Of a stretch of 64,000 nucleotides of DNA, positions 26,189-33,657 are shown in pieces. This DNA comes from an uncultured Christensenella sp. (GTDB lineage Bacteria > Bacillota > Clostridia > Christensenellales > UBA3700). Position 1 is the first letter of the stretch, and every line of letters begins with the position of its first letter. The translations under genes were made by a program, and so were the position numbers. Location of the stretch: NCBI GenBank assembly GCA_910583735.1, contig CAJTXS010000001.1, positions 124,001 to 188,000 on the forward strand, read 5' to 3'. The notes below the pieces were generated by a model, which was not told where the DNA came from, searched no databases, and worked only from the letters and a program-made list of their open reading frames with translations.

Positions 26189-27930
26189 TGAGAAGTAAGC
26201 TCTCAAGACAGATAATCGTAATAATATCCGTTACGCTCGTATTGGTGGTAGTGTTCAGTTGCGCGGGATTTTTGCTTGCGGGATACAACAGTACTCGCAC
26301 CAATATCAAGAATTTCGTAGGCGGATACGGCAATCATATATCCGAGTACAGAGTTATCGAGAATTTGCTTGAGAGCGTAGACAACTATGACGAGTCCGCC
26401 ATGTTTATAGTGATATATTCGGGCGACGGCTCGTTTATATCGACTAACAGCAGCGAGCGTTTGGAAGTTGACTTAAAGGAGTTGCAGCAGGTCAACGAAC
26501 GCGGCTATGCTTACGACACCAAGAAGGTCGATGGTATACATATTCAATTTTATACAGAGCGAGTGAAAGTTTCGCCCATGGTAGATCGCACCGGATATGT
26601 ATATGTCAAGTGCGGCTTGCCCGTCTCTTATTCTACGCCCAAGTTCTGGATATTTTGTTGCAGCGCAATCATTGCGGCGCTTGCTTTGATTGTCTTTGCA
26701 TGTCTGCTGTTGCAGATGTACATCAAGAGGTCAATGAAGCCTCTGCAAGCGGTGCAAAAGGGCTTGCAAGAGATCAACAACGGTAATTACCGTAAGAGCG
26801 AGATATCTACCGATTATGAGGAATATCAGGGCATCATAAGTCAGATTAACGATGTCGGCAAGCGCATCTCGGACATGCTCAGCCATACTCAATACGAGCA
26901 GAAGAAGACGGACTTCTTGCTGGATAACATAGGGCAGGGCATCGTCGCATTATCCGAAAATCTCAGCATTATGCTCAATAACAGCGCCGTATTGCGCATA
27001 TTCGGCGTGGATTACAATACGGTCGGAGTGCCGATATCTACGCTTGTGAGCGATAAGGGCGTGCTCTCTATGATAGATAGCGCAATCGAGGAGTCTTGCG
27101 ACAAGGAGTGCGAGATGAGGCTGGGCGGCAAGATATATAGGGTAGAGACCAGACTTGCTCATACTACTTGGTTCGAGAATTTGGGCAGTATAGCCCTCAT
27201 GTTACTGTTTACCGATATCACGCAAGAGATCAGGTCGGGAGAGATACGCAGCGAATTTTTCGCCAATGCTTCGCACGAGCTTAAGACGCCTCTTACCGTA
27301 ATCAAAGGCTATTCCGAGTTGCTCGCTCTCCCCGGCATAGGAGAGAAAAAGATAGGGAAGTGCGCCGAGGAAATTAACGCCAACGCCTCAAAGATGAGCA
27401 TGCTTATTAGCGATATGCTGTATATGAGCAGACTTGACGCCAATATAAAGAACGAAAATATAGAATCCGTCGATATCGGCGGTCTGTGCCGAGAGATATG
27501 CGATGAGATGTCTATATCTGCGTCCGTATCGGGAGTAAAGATATATTGCGAAGGCAGCGCTAAGGCGCAGTGCTATCCCAAGATGATTGCAACCGCGGTG
27601 ACCAATCTTGTGAGCAATGCGGTCAAGTATAACAAGGTCAACGGCAGCGTGTGGGTCAATGTGAGCAGCGCCGCCGGCAACGCTGTCATCGAAGTCAAGG
27701 ACAACGGTATAGGCATAGCCGAAGAGAATGTCGACAGAGTATTCGAGCGCTTTTATAAGGTAGATACGGCAAGGACGAGGAGCGACGAGGTGAGTACCGG
27801 CTTGGGACTTGCAATCGTAAAGCACATTATCGTCAATATACACGGCGGTTCTATAGCATTAAAGAGCGTACTTGGCGAAGGCTCGGTATTCAAAGTCGAG
27901 TTGCCGCTGGAAGCTAAAGGAGAGAATTGA
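26188..27930 (+). CDS. Membrane sensor histidine kinase (PhoR/WalK-like)
   Basis: The 580-residue kinase partners the preceding regulator. Two membrane segments (about residues 8-31 and 153-178) flank an extracytoplasmic sensor region of about 120 residues. A HAMP linker (about 180-235), a PAS-like domain (about 240-340), a HisKA dimerisation domain with phospho-acceptor His363 in ASHELKTP, and a HATPase domain with N, G1 (VKDNGIGI) and G2 (GLGLAIVKHI) boxes follow. This layout is the PhoR/WalK type. The stimulus cannot be read from the sensor region. The stop codon overlaps the manA start by one base, an arrangement that places sugar-phosphate metabolism under the same promoter. Confidence 0.92.
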   Translation: MRSKLSRQIIVIISVTLVLVVVFSCAGFLLAGYNSTRTNIKNFVGGYGNHISEYRVIENLLESVDNYDESAMFIVIYSGDGSFISTNSSERLEVDLKELQQVNERGYAYDTKKVDGIHIQFYTERVKVSPMVDRTGYVYVKCGLPVSYSTPKFWIFCCSAIIAALALIVFACLLLQMYIKRSMKPLQAVQKGLQEINNGNYRKSEISTDYEEYQGIISQINDVGKRISDMLSHTQYEQKKTDFLLDNIGQGIVALSENLSIMLNNSAVLRIFGVDYNTVGVPISTLVSDKGVLSMIDSAIEESCDKECEMRLGGKIYRVETRLAHTTWFENLGSIALMLLFTDITQEIRSGEIRSEFFANASHELKTPLTVIKGYSELLALPGIGEKKIGKCAEEINANASKMSMLISDMLYMSRLDANIKNENIESVDIGGLCREICDEMSISASVSGVKIYCEGSAKAQCYPKMIATAVTNLVSNAVKYNKVNGSVWVNVSSAAGNAVIEVKDNGIGIAEENVDRVFERFYKVDTARTRSDEVSTGLGLAIVKHIIVNIHGGSIALKSVLGEGSVFKVELPLEAKGEN

Positions 27931-28877
27931 TGAAATATCCTATGAAGTTATCCCCCTCTGTAAAGGATTATGTATGGGGCGGAAGCAAACTTAAGAGAGT
28001 GTGGGGCAAGCGTTCCGACAGTGATATTATAGCGGAGAGTTGGGAGCTTTCCTGTCATAAGGACGGTCCGTGCGTAATAGAAAACGGCGCGTATGCGGGT
28101 AAGACTCTTGCGCAGGTATTGGACGAGTATCCCGACTTAAAAGGCTCAAGATGCGATAAGTTCGATTTCTTTCCCATACTGATTAAACTCATAGACGCGC
28201 AAAGCAATCTCTCGATTCAAGTGCATCCGAACGACGATTACGCTCTCGAGCGCGAAGGGCAGTACGGCAAGACGGAGATGTGGTATATAGTTGACGCCGA
28301 AGAGGGCGCGGGCGTATACTGCGGTTTCAAGAGCGCTATGCGCAAGCAAGACATTGTCGATATTCTCAATCAAGGCAATATTACCGATTACTTGAATTTT
28401 ATAAAAGTGAGTAAAGGCGATACGATATATATTCCGTCCGGAACCGTGCATGCAATATGCGGCGGACTACTCATATGCGAGGTACAGCAGAATTCGTCAT
28501 TGACGTACCGTCTGTATGACTACGGCAGATTGGATAAGTCGGGTAATAAGAGACAGTTGCATATCGACAAGGCGGTAGAAGTAATCGACAGCGACATCGT
28601 ATGCGCTAAGAACAGCGAAGTAAAGGATATCGGCGGCGGGGTAAGAGAGCTTGCCGAGTGCAAGTATTTCACCGTGTCGGAGATTACTGTGTCCGGTGAA
28701 CTTGAGTTGAGGGTCGTAGACAGCTTTATATCGCTGACCGCTGTAGAGGGGGGCGGCGTCATTGTGTATGACGGCGACGAGTACGAGATAGGCAGAGGAG
28801 ACACATATTTTCTGCCCGCCGATATGGGCAGAGCAGCGCTTAAAGGCTGCATGAAAGTAATATCGGCTAAGATATAG
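27930..28877 (+). CDS. manA: Mannose-6-phosphate isomerase, class I
   Basis: ManA interconverts mannose-6-phosphate and fructose-6-phosphate in the cytoplasm, feeding mannose into glycolysis or supplying mannose units for glycans. The 315-residue protein is the short Bacillus-type class I enzyme: VKDYVWGG near the N-terminus, zinc-site residues in QVHPNDDYALE and KTEMWYI, a second metal-site strand IPSGTVHAI, and a small C-terminal cupin-like lobe. The ATG at 27930 is chosen over the TTG at 27927 because AAGGAG at 27917-27922 is spaced seven bases from it. It overlaps the kinase stop by one base and is the last gene of the operon; nothing else in the window is an obvious mannose gene. Confidence 0.92.
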   Translation: MKYPMKLSPSVKDYVWGGSKLKRVWGKRSDSDIIAESWELSCHKDGPCVIENGAYAGKTLAQVLDEYPDLKGSRCDKFDFFPILIKLIDAQSNLSIQVHPNDDYALEREGQYGKTEMWYIVDAEEGAGVYCGFKSAMRKQDIVDILNQGNITDYLNFIKVSKGDTIYIPSGTVHAICGGLLICEVQQNSSLTYRLYDYGRLDKSGNKRQLHIDKAVEVIDSDIVCAKNSEVKDIGGGVRELAECKYFTVSEITVSGELELRVVDSFISLTAVEGGGVIVYDGDEYEIGRGDTYFLPADMGRAALKGCMKVISAKI

Positions 28878-29007
28878 ATAAATCGATTACTCGAGATGTC
28901 CTTATCGGACTGCTATAATTGCCGACGGCAGGCAAACAATAAGTTAATAACAGTGTCGTTAATCGCAAGATAACTAACCGAATTCGTTAAATTAAATAAT
29001 AAGTAAA

Positions 29008-29042
29008 GACAAATAAATAGCGCCGCACTTTAAGTGCGGCGC
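29008..29042 (-). terminator. Terminator of the YegP-like gene
   Basis: GCGCCGCACTT and AAGTGCGGCGC (29020-29042) form a near-perfect GC-rich hairpin. Read on the minus strand it is followed by TATTTATTTGTC, a serviceable U-rich tract. Confidence 0.7.
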
Positions 29043-29063
29043 CGATTATTTATATCGAATACA

Positions 29064-30404
29064 TCAGTCCTTATCTGTGCTGAGATCCTCGATGAAGTTG
29101 GCGCTTTGAGCGAAGGACTTAACGGACTCGGCAGCGCTTTCGGCTCTGTCCCATGTCTTATAGCTTTCGCCTACGCCGAGCAGAGTACCGTCCTCTTTGT
29201 ACAGCTTGTAGCGGAAAGTACCGTTCTTCTCTCTGTCGATAGCGATTTCGCCATGCTGAACAGCTTTCTTGAAGGCGAGTATAGACGCTTTCTTAGGCTT
29301 AATCTTATATCCTTCCGACTCGTACAACACTTGACCGTTGTTAGCCTTAAGCTGGAATACGTAAGGCTTAACGGGATTGTCGCCCTTTACGATGACGAAC
29401 TTGCCGTAGCTGGGAGTAGCGGGCTCATTGCCGAGCAAGATTATATTGTCGTCTTCGACCTGCTTGGGAGCGACGTTCTTTACGGGCTTGGCAGTTGCCT
29501 TAGTAGCCGCGGGCTTAGCGGTCGCGGCAGCCTTATTAGCAGGAGCAGTCGCCTTGGGCGCGGGCTTCTTGGCGGCAGGAGCCGCTTTGGTAGCCGCAGG
29601 TTTAGCAGTTGCAGTAGTTTTCTTAGCGGGAGCAGCCGCTTTAGCTGCGGGCTTAGCCTCCGTCTTCTTGGCAGCGGTAGCCGCTTTAGCAGCAGGCTTC
29701 GCTTCGGCTTTCTTAGCAGGTGCAGCTTTAGTGGCGGGCTTGGTTTCCGCTTTGGTTGCCGCAGTCTTAACGGGCGCCGGCTTCTTGGCGGGAGCCGCTT
29801 TTGCTACAGGTTTTTTCTCTGCGCTCTTCTTTGCAGTTGCCACGGGTTTCTCCTCCTTGACGGTAGATACCGGTTTAATTTCTTCGGCGGCAATTTCGTC
29901 TTTACCGTCGTCATTTACTTCCTCGTCGGCAGGGGAGACGGGTGCGCTTTCCTCTGCGACAGGCTCGGCGCTTTCTTCGACATACTCCTCTATGTATTCG
30001 GGCTCTACCTCTTCGTATACTATGTATTCTTCGGCAGGCTCTTCCTCGACTTCTTCGATTTCCTCTACGGTCTCTACGTACTCCTCAACCTCTTCGCTAT
30101 TATCGCTCTCAACTTCTTCGGCGACTTCCTCGACGGCTGCGGGCTCTTCTTCGGGAGCCTCCTCGTTGGCGGGGGCAATGTGCTCGTTGCCTATATCCGC
30201 TCCTGCGAGCTTTTGCTCGTTCTCGGCGACCATGGCGGCTTCTTTAGCCTTTTTCTTCTTTTTACGGCTGATTTCCGATGCGGTTATCGCAACTATGATA
30301 ACCAAGATGATGACAACGGCGGCAACGATGAGATACCAAACTTTTAAGTCAAAAGTTCCTATTTGAGTAACCGATCTTGTCATAAAATCTATTAATTTGT
30401 CCAT
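29064..30404 (-). CDS. Membrane-anchored protein with acidic and H1-like basic tracts and C-terminal YegP (DUF1508) repeats
   Basis: GAGGAG six bases before the ATG supports the start. The 446-residue protein has one membrane segment (residues 23-41) followed by RKKKKK, which by the positive-inside rule puts the rest in the cytoplasm. Residues 80-172 are extremely Glu-rich; residues 187-314 are Lys/Ala/Pro repeats (AAPAKKAEAKPAAK type) like bacterial histone-H1-like tails. The C-terminus carries two YegP/DUF1508-like repeats (about 334-385 and 388-432: FQLKANNGQVLYESEGYK, then YKLYKEDGTLLGVGESYK). YegP domains are small dimeric folds of unknown function, usually found alone. The gene stands alone on its strand with its own promoter and terminator. 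Function is unknown; a basic cytoplasmic tail could bind nucleic acid or acidic polymers, but that is inference. Confidence 0.8.
   Translation of the reverse strand: MDKLIDFMTRSVTQIGTFDLKVWYLIVAAVVIILVIIVAITASEISRKKKKKAKEAAMVAENEQKLAGADIGNEHIAPANEEAPEEEPAAVEEVAEEVESDNSEEVEEYVETVEEIEEVEEEPAEEYIVYEEVEPEYIEEYVEESAEPVAEESAPVSPADEEVNDDGKDEIAAEEIKPVSTVKEEKPVATAKKSAEKKPVAKAAPAKKPAPVKTAATKAETKPATKAAPAKKAEAKPAAKAATAAKKTEAKPAAKAAAPAKKTTATAKPAATKAAPAAKKPAPKATAPANKAAATAKPAATKATAKPVKNVAPKQVEDDNIILLGNEPATPSYGKFVIVKGDNPVKPYVFQLKANNGQVLYESEGYKIKPKKASILAFKKAVQHGEIAIDREKNGTFRYKLYKEDGTLLGVGESYKTWDRAESAAESVKSFAQSANFIEDLSTDKD
29463..29846 (-). repeat. Degenerate Lys/Ala/Pro-coding repeat tract
   Basis: This stretch encodes residues 187-314 of the YegP-like protein, with irregular repeats around AKPAAKA and APAKK. 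The DNA is internally similar and may vary in length between strains by recombination. Confidence 0.75.
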
Positions 30405-30437
30405 TAAATTCTCCTCAAATACTTTTTAATTATATAT

Positions 30438-30466
30438 ATTATAACAACAAATTATTATAAAGTAAA
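30438..30466 (-). promoter_or_regulatory. Promoter of the YegP-like gene
   Basis: On the minus strand, TTTACT (30466-30461), 17 bases, and TATAAT (30443-30438) form the same -35/-10 combination as at comF and the response regulator. A second TATAAT lies further upstream near 30483-30488. Confidence 0.75.
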
Positions 30467-30593
30467 TTAATAGAGTACATTATATTGTCTAATCCGACAA
30501 AATTTTACTGTAAAATAATGTAAATTTTTATATCTTATGCGCGTTTCGGATGCGGATTAATTACTTGCAAAGCAGTCCGTATTAGTATAAAAT

Positions 30594-31343
30594 ATGTATA
30601 TGCTTAACGCAATACTATGGAGCGTAATCGGCGGCGTCGCGGGTACTTTTTGCGGCGCTTTGATAGCCGTTTTGACGGGAGATAAGGATAAATACGGAGA
30701 CTTCATGCCCTGTGTGATGGGGCTTGCGTCGGGCTTTATTATAGTGGTTTTGTTCAGCGACATGATTCCCGAAGCTATCGAAAACAGCGGATTGCCCGCG
30801 GTTGCGGGAGTGGCGGCATTAGGTTGCGCGTCTGTATGGGGAGCGAGCGCATTGCTCTCTCGCTCTCGCAAGCATAAGCATGCGACGGTAAGCGGCGACG
30901 CTTGTGCCGAGTGCAGGCGAGCGGGTTTGATATTCGCTCTCGCGCTTACGCTGCACAATCTGCCCGAAGGTATGGCAATGGGCAGTATAGCAGGCTCGGA
31001 CAACGCCGCCATGCTCGCGCTGTCTGTCGCTTGGCACAATATACCCGAGGGCATGGCGTTGACCGTGTTGCTTTGCAAGGGCGGCTTCGGCAAGGTAAAG
31101 TCTGTGCTTCTCACCGTCGGCGTAGGAGCGGTTACGGTCTTAGGCGCAGTCATAGGTTACTTTATCAGCGAGATATCGCCCATGTTCTCGGGAGTATGTA
31201 CGGCGCTGTCGGCAGGCGCGTTGCTGTATATCCTGTTCGGGGATATGCTGGCGGACGCATACAGGGAGAGTAAGGGTAAGAATGTTTCTATATTTATCGT
31301 GTTCGGCGTGTTGCTCGGCTTTCTGATAGCGGGGGTGCATTGA
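30594..31343 (+). CDS. ZIP family metal (zinc/iron) permease
   Basis: The 249-residue protein has about eight membrane segments and the two family signature helices HNLPEGMAMG and HNIPEGMAL, whose His, Asn and Glu residues line the metal path in ZIP transporters of the ZupT/GufA type. A His-containing loop (SRKHKHATVSGDACAEC, residues of about 91-107) sits between helices 3 and 4, as usual for the family. ZIP proteins move divalent metals, usually zinc, iron or manganese, into the cytoplasm. There is no Shine-Dalgarno site; TATAAA at 30586-30591 lies directly upstream, so the message may be leaderless and the in-frame ATG at 30600 is an equally good start. tsaC follows one base after the stop codon. 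Confidence 0.88.
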   Translation: MYMLNAILWSVIGGVAGTFCGALIAVLTGDKDKYGDFMPCVMGLASGFIIVVLFSDMIPEAIENSGLPAVAGVAALGCASVWGASALLSRSRKHKHATVSGDACAECRRAGLIFALALTLHNLPEGMAMGSIAGSDNAAMLALSVAWHNIPEGMALTVLLCKGGFGKVKSVLLTVGVGAVTVLGAVIGYFISEISPMFSGVCTALSAGALLYILFGDMLADAYRESKGKNVSIFIVFGVLLGFLIAGVH

Positions 31344-31344
31344 T

Positions 31345-32334
31345 ATGGATACTCTTATATTGAGCGGCAATAAAGCCATAGAGCTCGGCGCGCAGATAAT
31401 TAAGTCGGGCGGAATAGTCGCCTTTCCCACGGAGACGGTCTACGGACTGGGCGCGTGTGCTTACGACAGCGACGCCATAGCCGCGGTCTTTGCCGCAAAG
31501 GGCAGACCGATGGACAATCCTTTGATAGTGCATCTGGCAAGCGGTAAGGATATATTGAGCGTGAGCTGTGGCTATGATGAGCGTTATAGACCGCTTATAG
31601 ACAAGTTTATGCCGGGTCCGCTCACATTGGTGGTCAAGAAGCGCGCCGATATCCCCGATTGCGTAACGGCGGGACTGGATACCGTAGGTGTGCGAATACC
31701 TTCGCATGCTGTTGCAAGGGAGTTCATCGAATCGTGCGCTGTGCCTATAGCGGCGCCGTCCGCCAACCTGTCCACTAAGATAAGTCCCACGTCGGCAAGA
31801 CATGTATATGAGGATATGAATGGCAGAGTGCCGCTCATCATAGACGGCGGAGATTGCGATGTGGGCATAGAGAGCACCGTGCTGGACATCACTGGCGACA
31901 TACCCGTAATACTGCGTCCCGGGGCGGTGACGGCAGAGCAGATAGCGGACGTGCTCGGTTCGGTTAAGACGCACGAGGGTAAGATAGTCGCGGCGGCTCC
32001 CGCTCCGGGAATGAAATATAAGCATTATGCGCCGGTATGCGATTGTGTCGTGGCGTCGAGCATAAGCAGCGCCGTCGAAGAGTACTGCAGGAGAGTAGAT
32101 GAGGGCGGCAATCCCGTCATACTGTGCAAGAGTGAACATATCGGCATATGCGGCGATATCCATACGATTGGATTGGGCTCGGACGATAACGAGATATGCA
32201 GGAATATATATGCGGCGATGCATGCGGCGGAGAAGTCGTACGACTGCATTATATGCGAAGACTTGGGGGATAGCGGATTACTCGGCTCTGTAATGAACAG
32301 GGTGAATAAATCCGCCGGAGGTAAAATAATATGA
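31345..32334 (+). CDS. tsaC: Threonylcarbamoyl-AMP synthase (Sua5/YwlC type)
   Basis: This 329-residue enzyme makes threonylcarbamoyl-AMP from threonine, bicarbonate and ATP, the first step of the essential t6A37 modification of ANN-reading tRNAs. An N-terminal YrdC domain (about residues 8-205) carries FPTETVYGLG, KGRPMDNPL, and SANLST motifs with KR-type substrate contacts. The C-terminal Sua5 domain (about 225-329) makes it the long Sua5/YwlC form rather than the short TsaC form. A G-rich ribosome site (GGGGG, 31331-31335) precedes the ATG, which is one base after the ZIP stop. The stop overlaps the next start (ATGA). The tsaC-ywlE-rpiB order matches the Bacillus ywlC-ywlE-ywlF region. Confidence 0.93.
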   Translation: MDTLILSGNKAIELGAQIIKSGGIVAFPTETVYGLGACAYDSDAIAAVFAAKGRPMDNPLIVHLASGKDILSVSCGYDERYRPLIDKFMPGPLTLVVKKRADIPDCVTAGLDTVGVRIPSHAVAREFIESCAVPIAAPSANLSTKISPTSARHVYEDMNGRVPLIIDGGDCDVGIESTVLDITGDIPVILRPGAVTAEQIADVLGSVKTHEGKIVAAAPAPGMKYKHYAPVCDCVVASSISSAVEEYCRRVDEGGNPVILCKSEHIGICGDIHTIGLGSDDNEICRNIYAAMHAAEKSYDCIICEDLGDSGLLGSVMNRVNKSAGGKII

Positions 32335-32783
32335 GAGTGCTATTTGTATGCAGCGGCAATACGTGCCGCTCTCCCATGGCGGAAGAGCTGGCTAAGGTCA
32401 AGTTCGCAGCGGCCGGCTTGCAGGTAGAGGAAGTTGCGAGCGCGGGAGCTCATTGCGGCTTCGGAGATCCGATATCCGTCAACGCGGCGGCGGCGCTTGC
32501 GGAGAGGGGGATAATATCCTTCCGCCGCTCGCAGCCTATTACCCAGAATTTGGCTGACAGGTACGACCTGATAATCACGATGACGTGGCAGCATAAGTCG
32601 GCTCTCGCGCCCTTTGTGGACGCGGATAAGTTATACAGCATGAGAGAGCTTACGCCTCTGGGCGATATTCCCGACCCGTACGGCGGAAGTATGGACGATT
32701 ATCGCAAGTGCGCGGACGTAATAGACAAGTCGCTCGATTATGTCGCAGATTTTATACGCGAGAGGACTAAGCCGCGTAATTAA
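32331..32783 (+). CDS. ywlE: Low-molecular-weight phosphatase, YwlE-type (predicted protein-arginine phosphatase)
   Basis: The 150-residue protein has the LMW phosphatase P-loop CSGNTCR (Cys7 to Arg13) at its N-terminus and the general-acid motif IPDPYGG late in the chain. In Bacillus YwlE the residue equivalent to Thr11 selects phospho-arginine over phospho-tyrosine, and Thr is present here. The likely role is removal of phosphate from arginine residues placed by a McsB-type kinase on proteins destined for ClpCP. No mcsB or clpC is in the window. The ATG overlaps the tsaC stop by four bases, so translation is coupled. Confidence 0.88.
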   Translation: MRVLFVCSGNTCRSPMAEELAKVKFAAAGLQVEEVASAGAHCGFGDPISVNAAAALAERGIISFRRSQPITQNLADRYDLIITMTWQHKSALAPFVDADKLYSMRELTPLGDIPDPYGGSMDDYRKCADVIDKSLDYVADFIRERTKPRN

Positions 32784-32804
32784 TCTCGTTTTTACTTTCG
32801 GGGC

Positions 32805-32833
32805 TTGATTAGAATTAAAAATAGTGATATAAT
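32805..32833 (+). promoter_or_regulatory. Promoter of rpiB and the V-ATPase operon
   Basis: TTGATT (32805-32810), a 17-base spacer and TATAAT (32828-32833). rpiB begins 28 bases downstream and the first ATPase gene 11 bases after rpiB, so one transcript probably covers 32840-41946. Confidence 0.8.
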
Positions 32834-32860
32834 TATATATTATAAAGGTAGGGCATAATT

Positions 32861-33307
32861 GTGAAGATAGCGATAGGTTGCGACCACGGCGGATATGTGC
32901 TCAAAGAGGGCATAATTAAGCTGCTCGAGGGCAGAGGCATACAGGTATCAGACAAGGGCTGCGGCGGAGAGTCCGTCGATTATCCCGACTACGCTCTTGC
33001 TGTGGCAAAAGAAGTGTCCGACGGCAGTTCAGACAAGGGTATACTCTTATGCGGTACGGGTATAGGTATATCTATCGCCGCCAATAAGGTGAAGGGCATA
33101 AGATGCGCGGTATGCCACGACGTATTTACCGCGAGCATGTGCTCGGCGCACAATAATGCCAACATCTTGGCTATGGGCGGCAGAGTGATCGATCAAGACA
33201 AGGCGGAGGCAATGGTCGCCGCTTGGCTCGATACGCCTTTCGAGGGTGGCAGGCACTGCGGCAGAGTGGATAAGATTACCGCTATCGAGCGTGAATATTT
33301 TAAGTAG
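32861..33307 (+). CDS. rpiB: Ribose-5-phosphate isomerase B
   Basis: RpiB interconverts ribose-5-phosphate and ribulose-5-phosphate in the pentose phosphate pathway. The 148-residue protein matches the family in length and motifs: GCDHGGY at residues 6-12, SVDYPDYA, the catalytic Cys64 in LLCGTGIGISIAANK and a CHDVFTA...HNNANILAMG strand lining the active site. It starts with GTG; the upstream AAAGGTAGGG gives a loose ribosome site. It leads the V-ATPase transcript, with 11 bases before the next gene. Confidence 0.93.
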   Translation: MKIAIGCDHGGYVLKEGIIKLLEGRGIQVSDKGCGGESVDYPDYALAVAKEVSDGSSDKGILLCGTGIGISIAANKVKGIRCAVCHDVFTASMCSAHNNANILAMGGRVIDQDKAEAMVAAWLDTPFEGGRHCGRVDKITAIEREYFK

Positions 33308-33318
33308 AGGTCCCCTTA

Positions 33319-33657
33319 ATGGCAGAAATCAACAACGAAGAGATATCGCAGGTACTGTCGTCGATTATCGATGCGGAGCGTAAAGCCGACGAGATAGTCG
33401 CGGCATCTCTTGTCGAGGTCAAGAAGATTGCCGCGGAAGCCGCAAGTAAGGTCAACGTCATTAAAGACAACGCCGAGACGGCTGTTAAGAGCGAGATGAC
33501 AGAGGCGCTTAACAATGCGGGGTATGTCGCGGATTCTCAATGCGAAATCATTAAGAATGAGCTCGAAGAGGAGAAGAAGGCGCTGCTTAAGCTCAGCAAG
33601 AGCAACGGGCAAGAGGCGATAGATTATATCGTAGGGTTGATTAAGGAAAGCGTATGA
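33319..33657 (+). CDS. ntpF: V-type ATPase peripheral-stalk subunit (G/H type, NtpF-like)
   Basis: The 112-residue protein is almost wholly alpha-helical and rich in Glu, Lys and Ala with heptad spacing, as expected for the coiled-coil stalk subunit that pairs with subunit E and links the V1 head to subunit I. Sequence conservation in this family is low, so the call rests on coiled-coil character and its position as first gene of the ATPase cluster, where Enterococcus hirae has ntpF. AGAGG at 33306-33310 serves as ribosome site. The stop overlaps the subunit I start by four bases. Confidence 0.75.
   Translation: MAEINNEEISQVLSSIIDAERKADEIVAASLVEVKKIAAEAASKVNVIKDNAETAVKSEMTEALNNAGYVADSQCEIIKNELEEEKKALLKLSKSNGQEAIDYIVGLIKESV

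Noticed and set aside
29034..30347. Long plus-strand frames opposite the YegP-like gene
   Set aside because: They read as Ser/Gly/Leu- or Ala-rich low-complexity mirrors of the Glu- and Lys/Ala-coding tracts. Promoter, ribosome site, membrane helix and YegP repeats all support the minus-strand gene.
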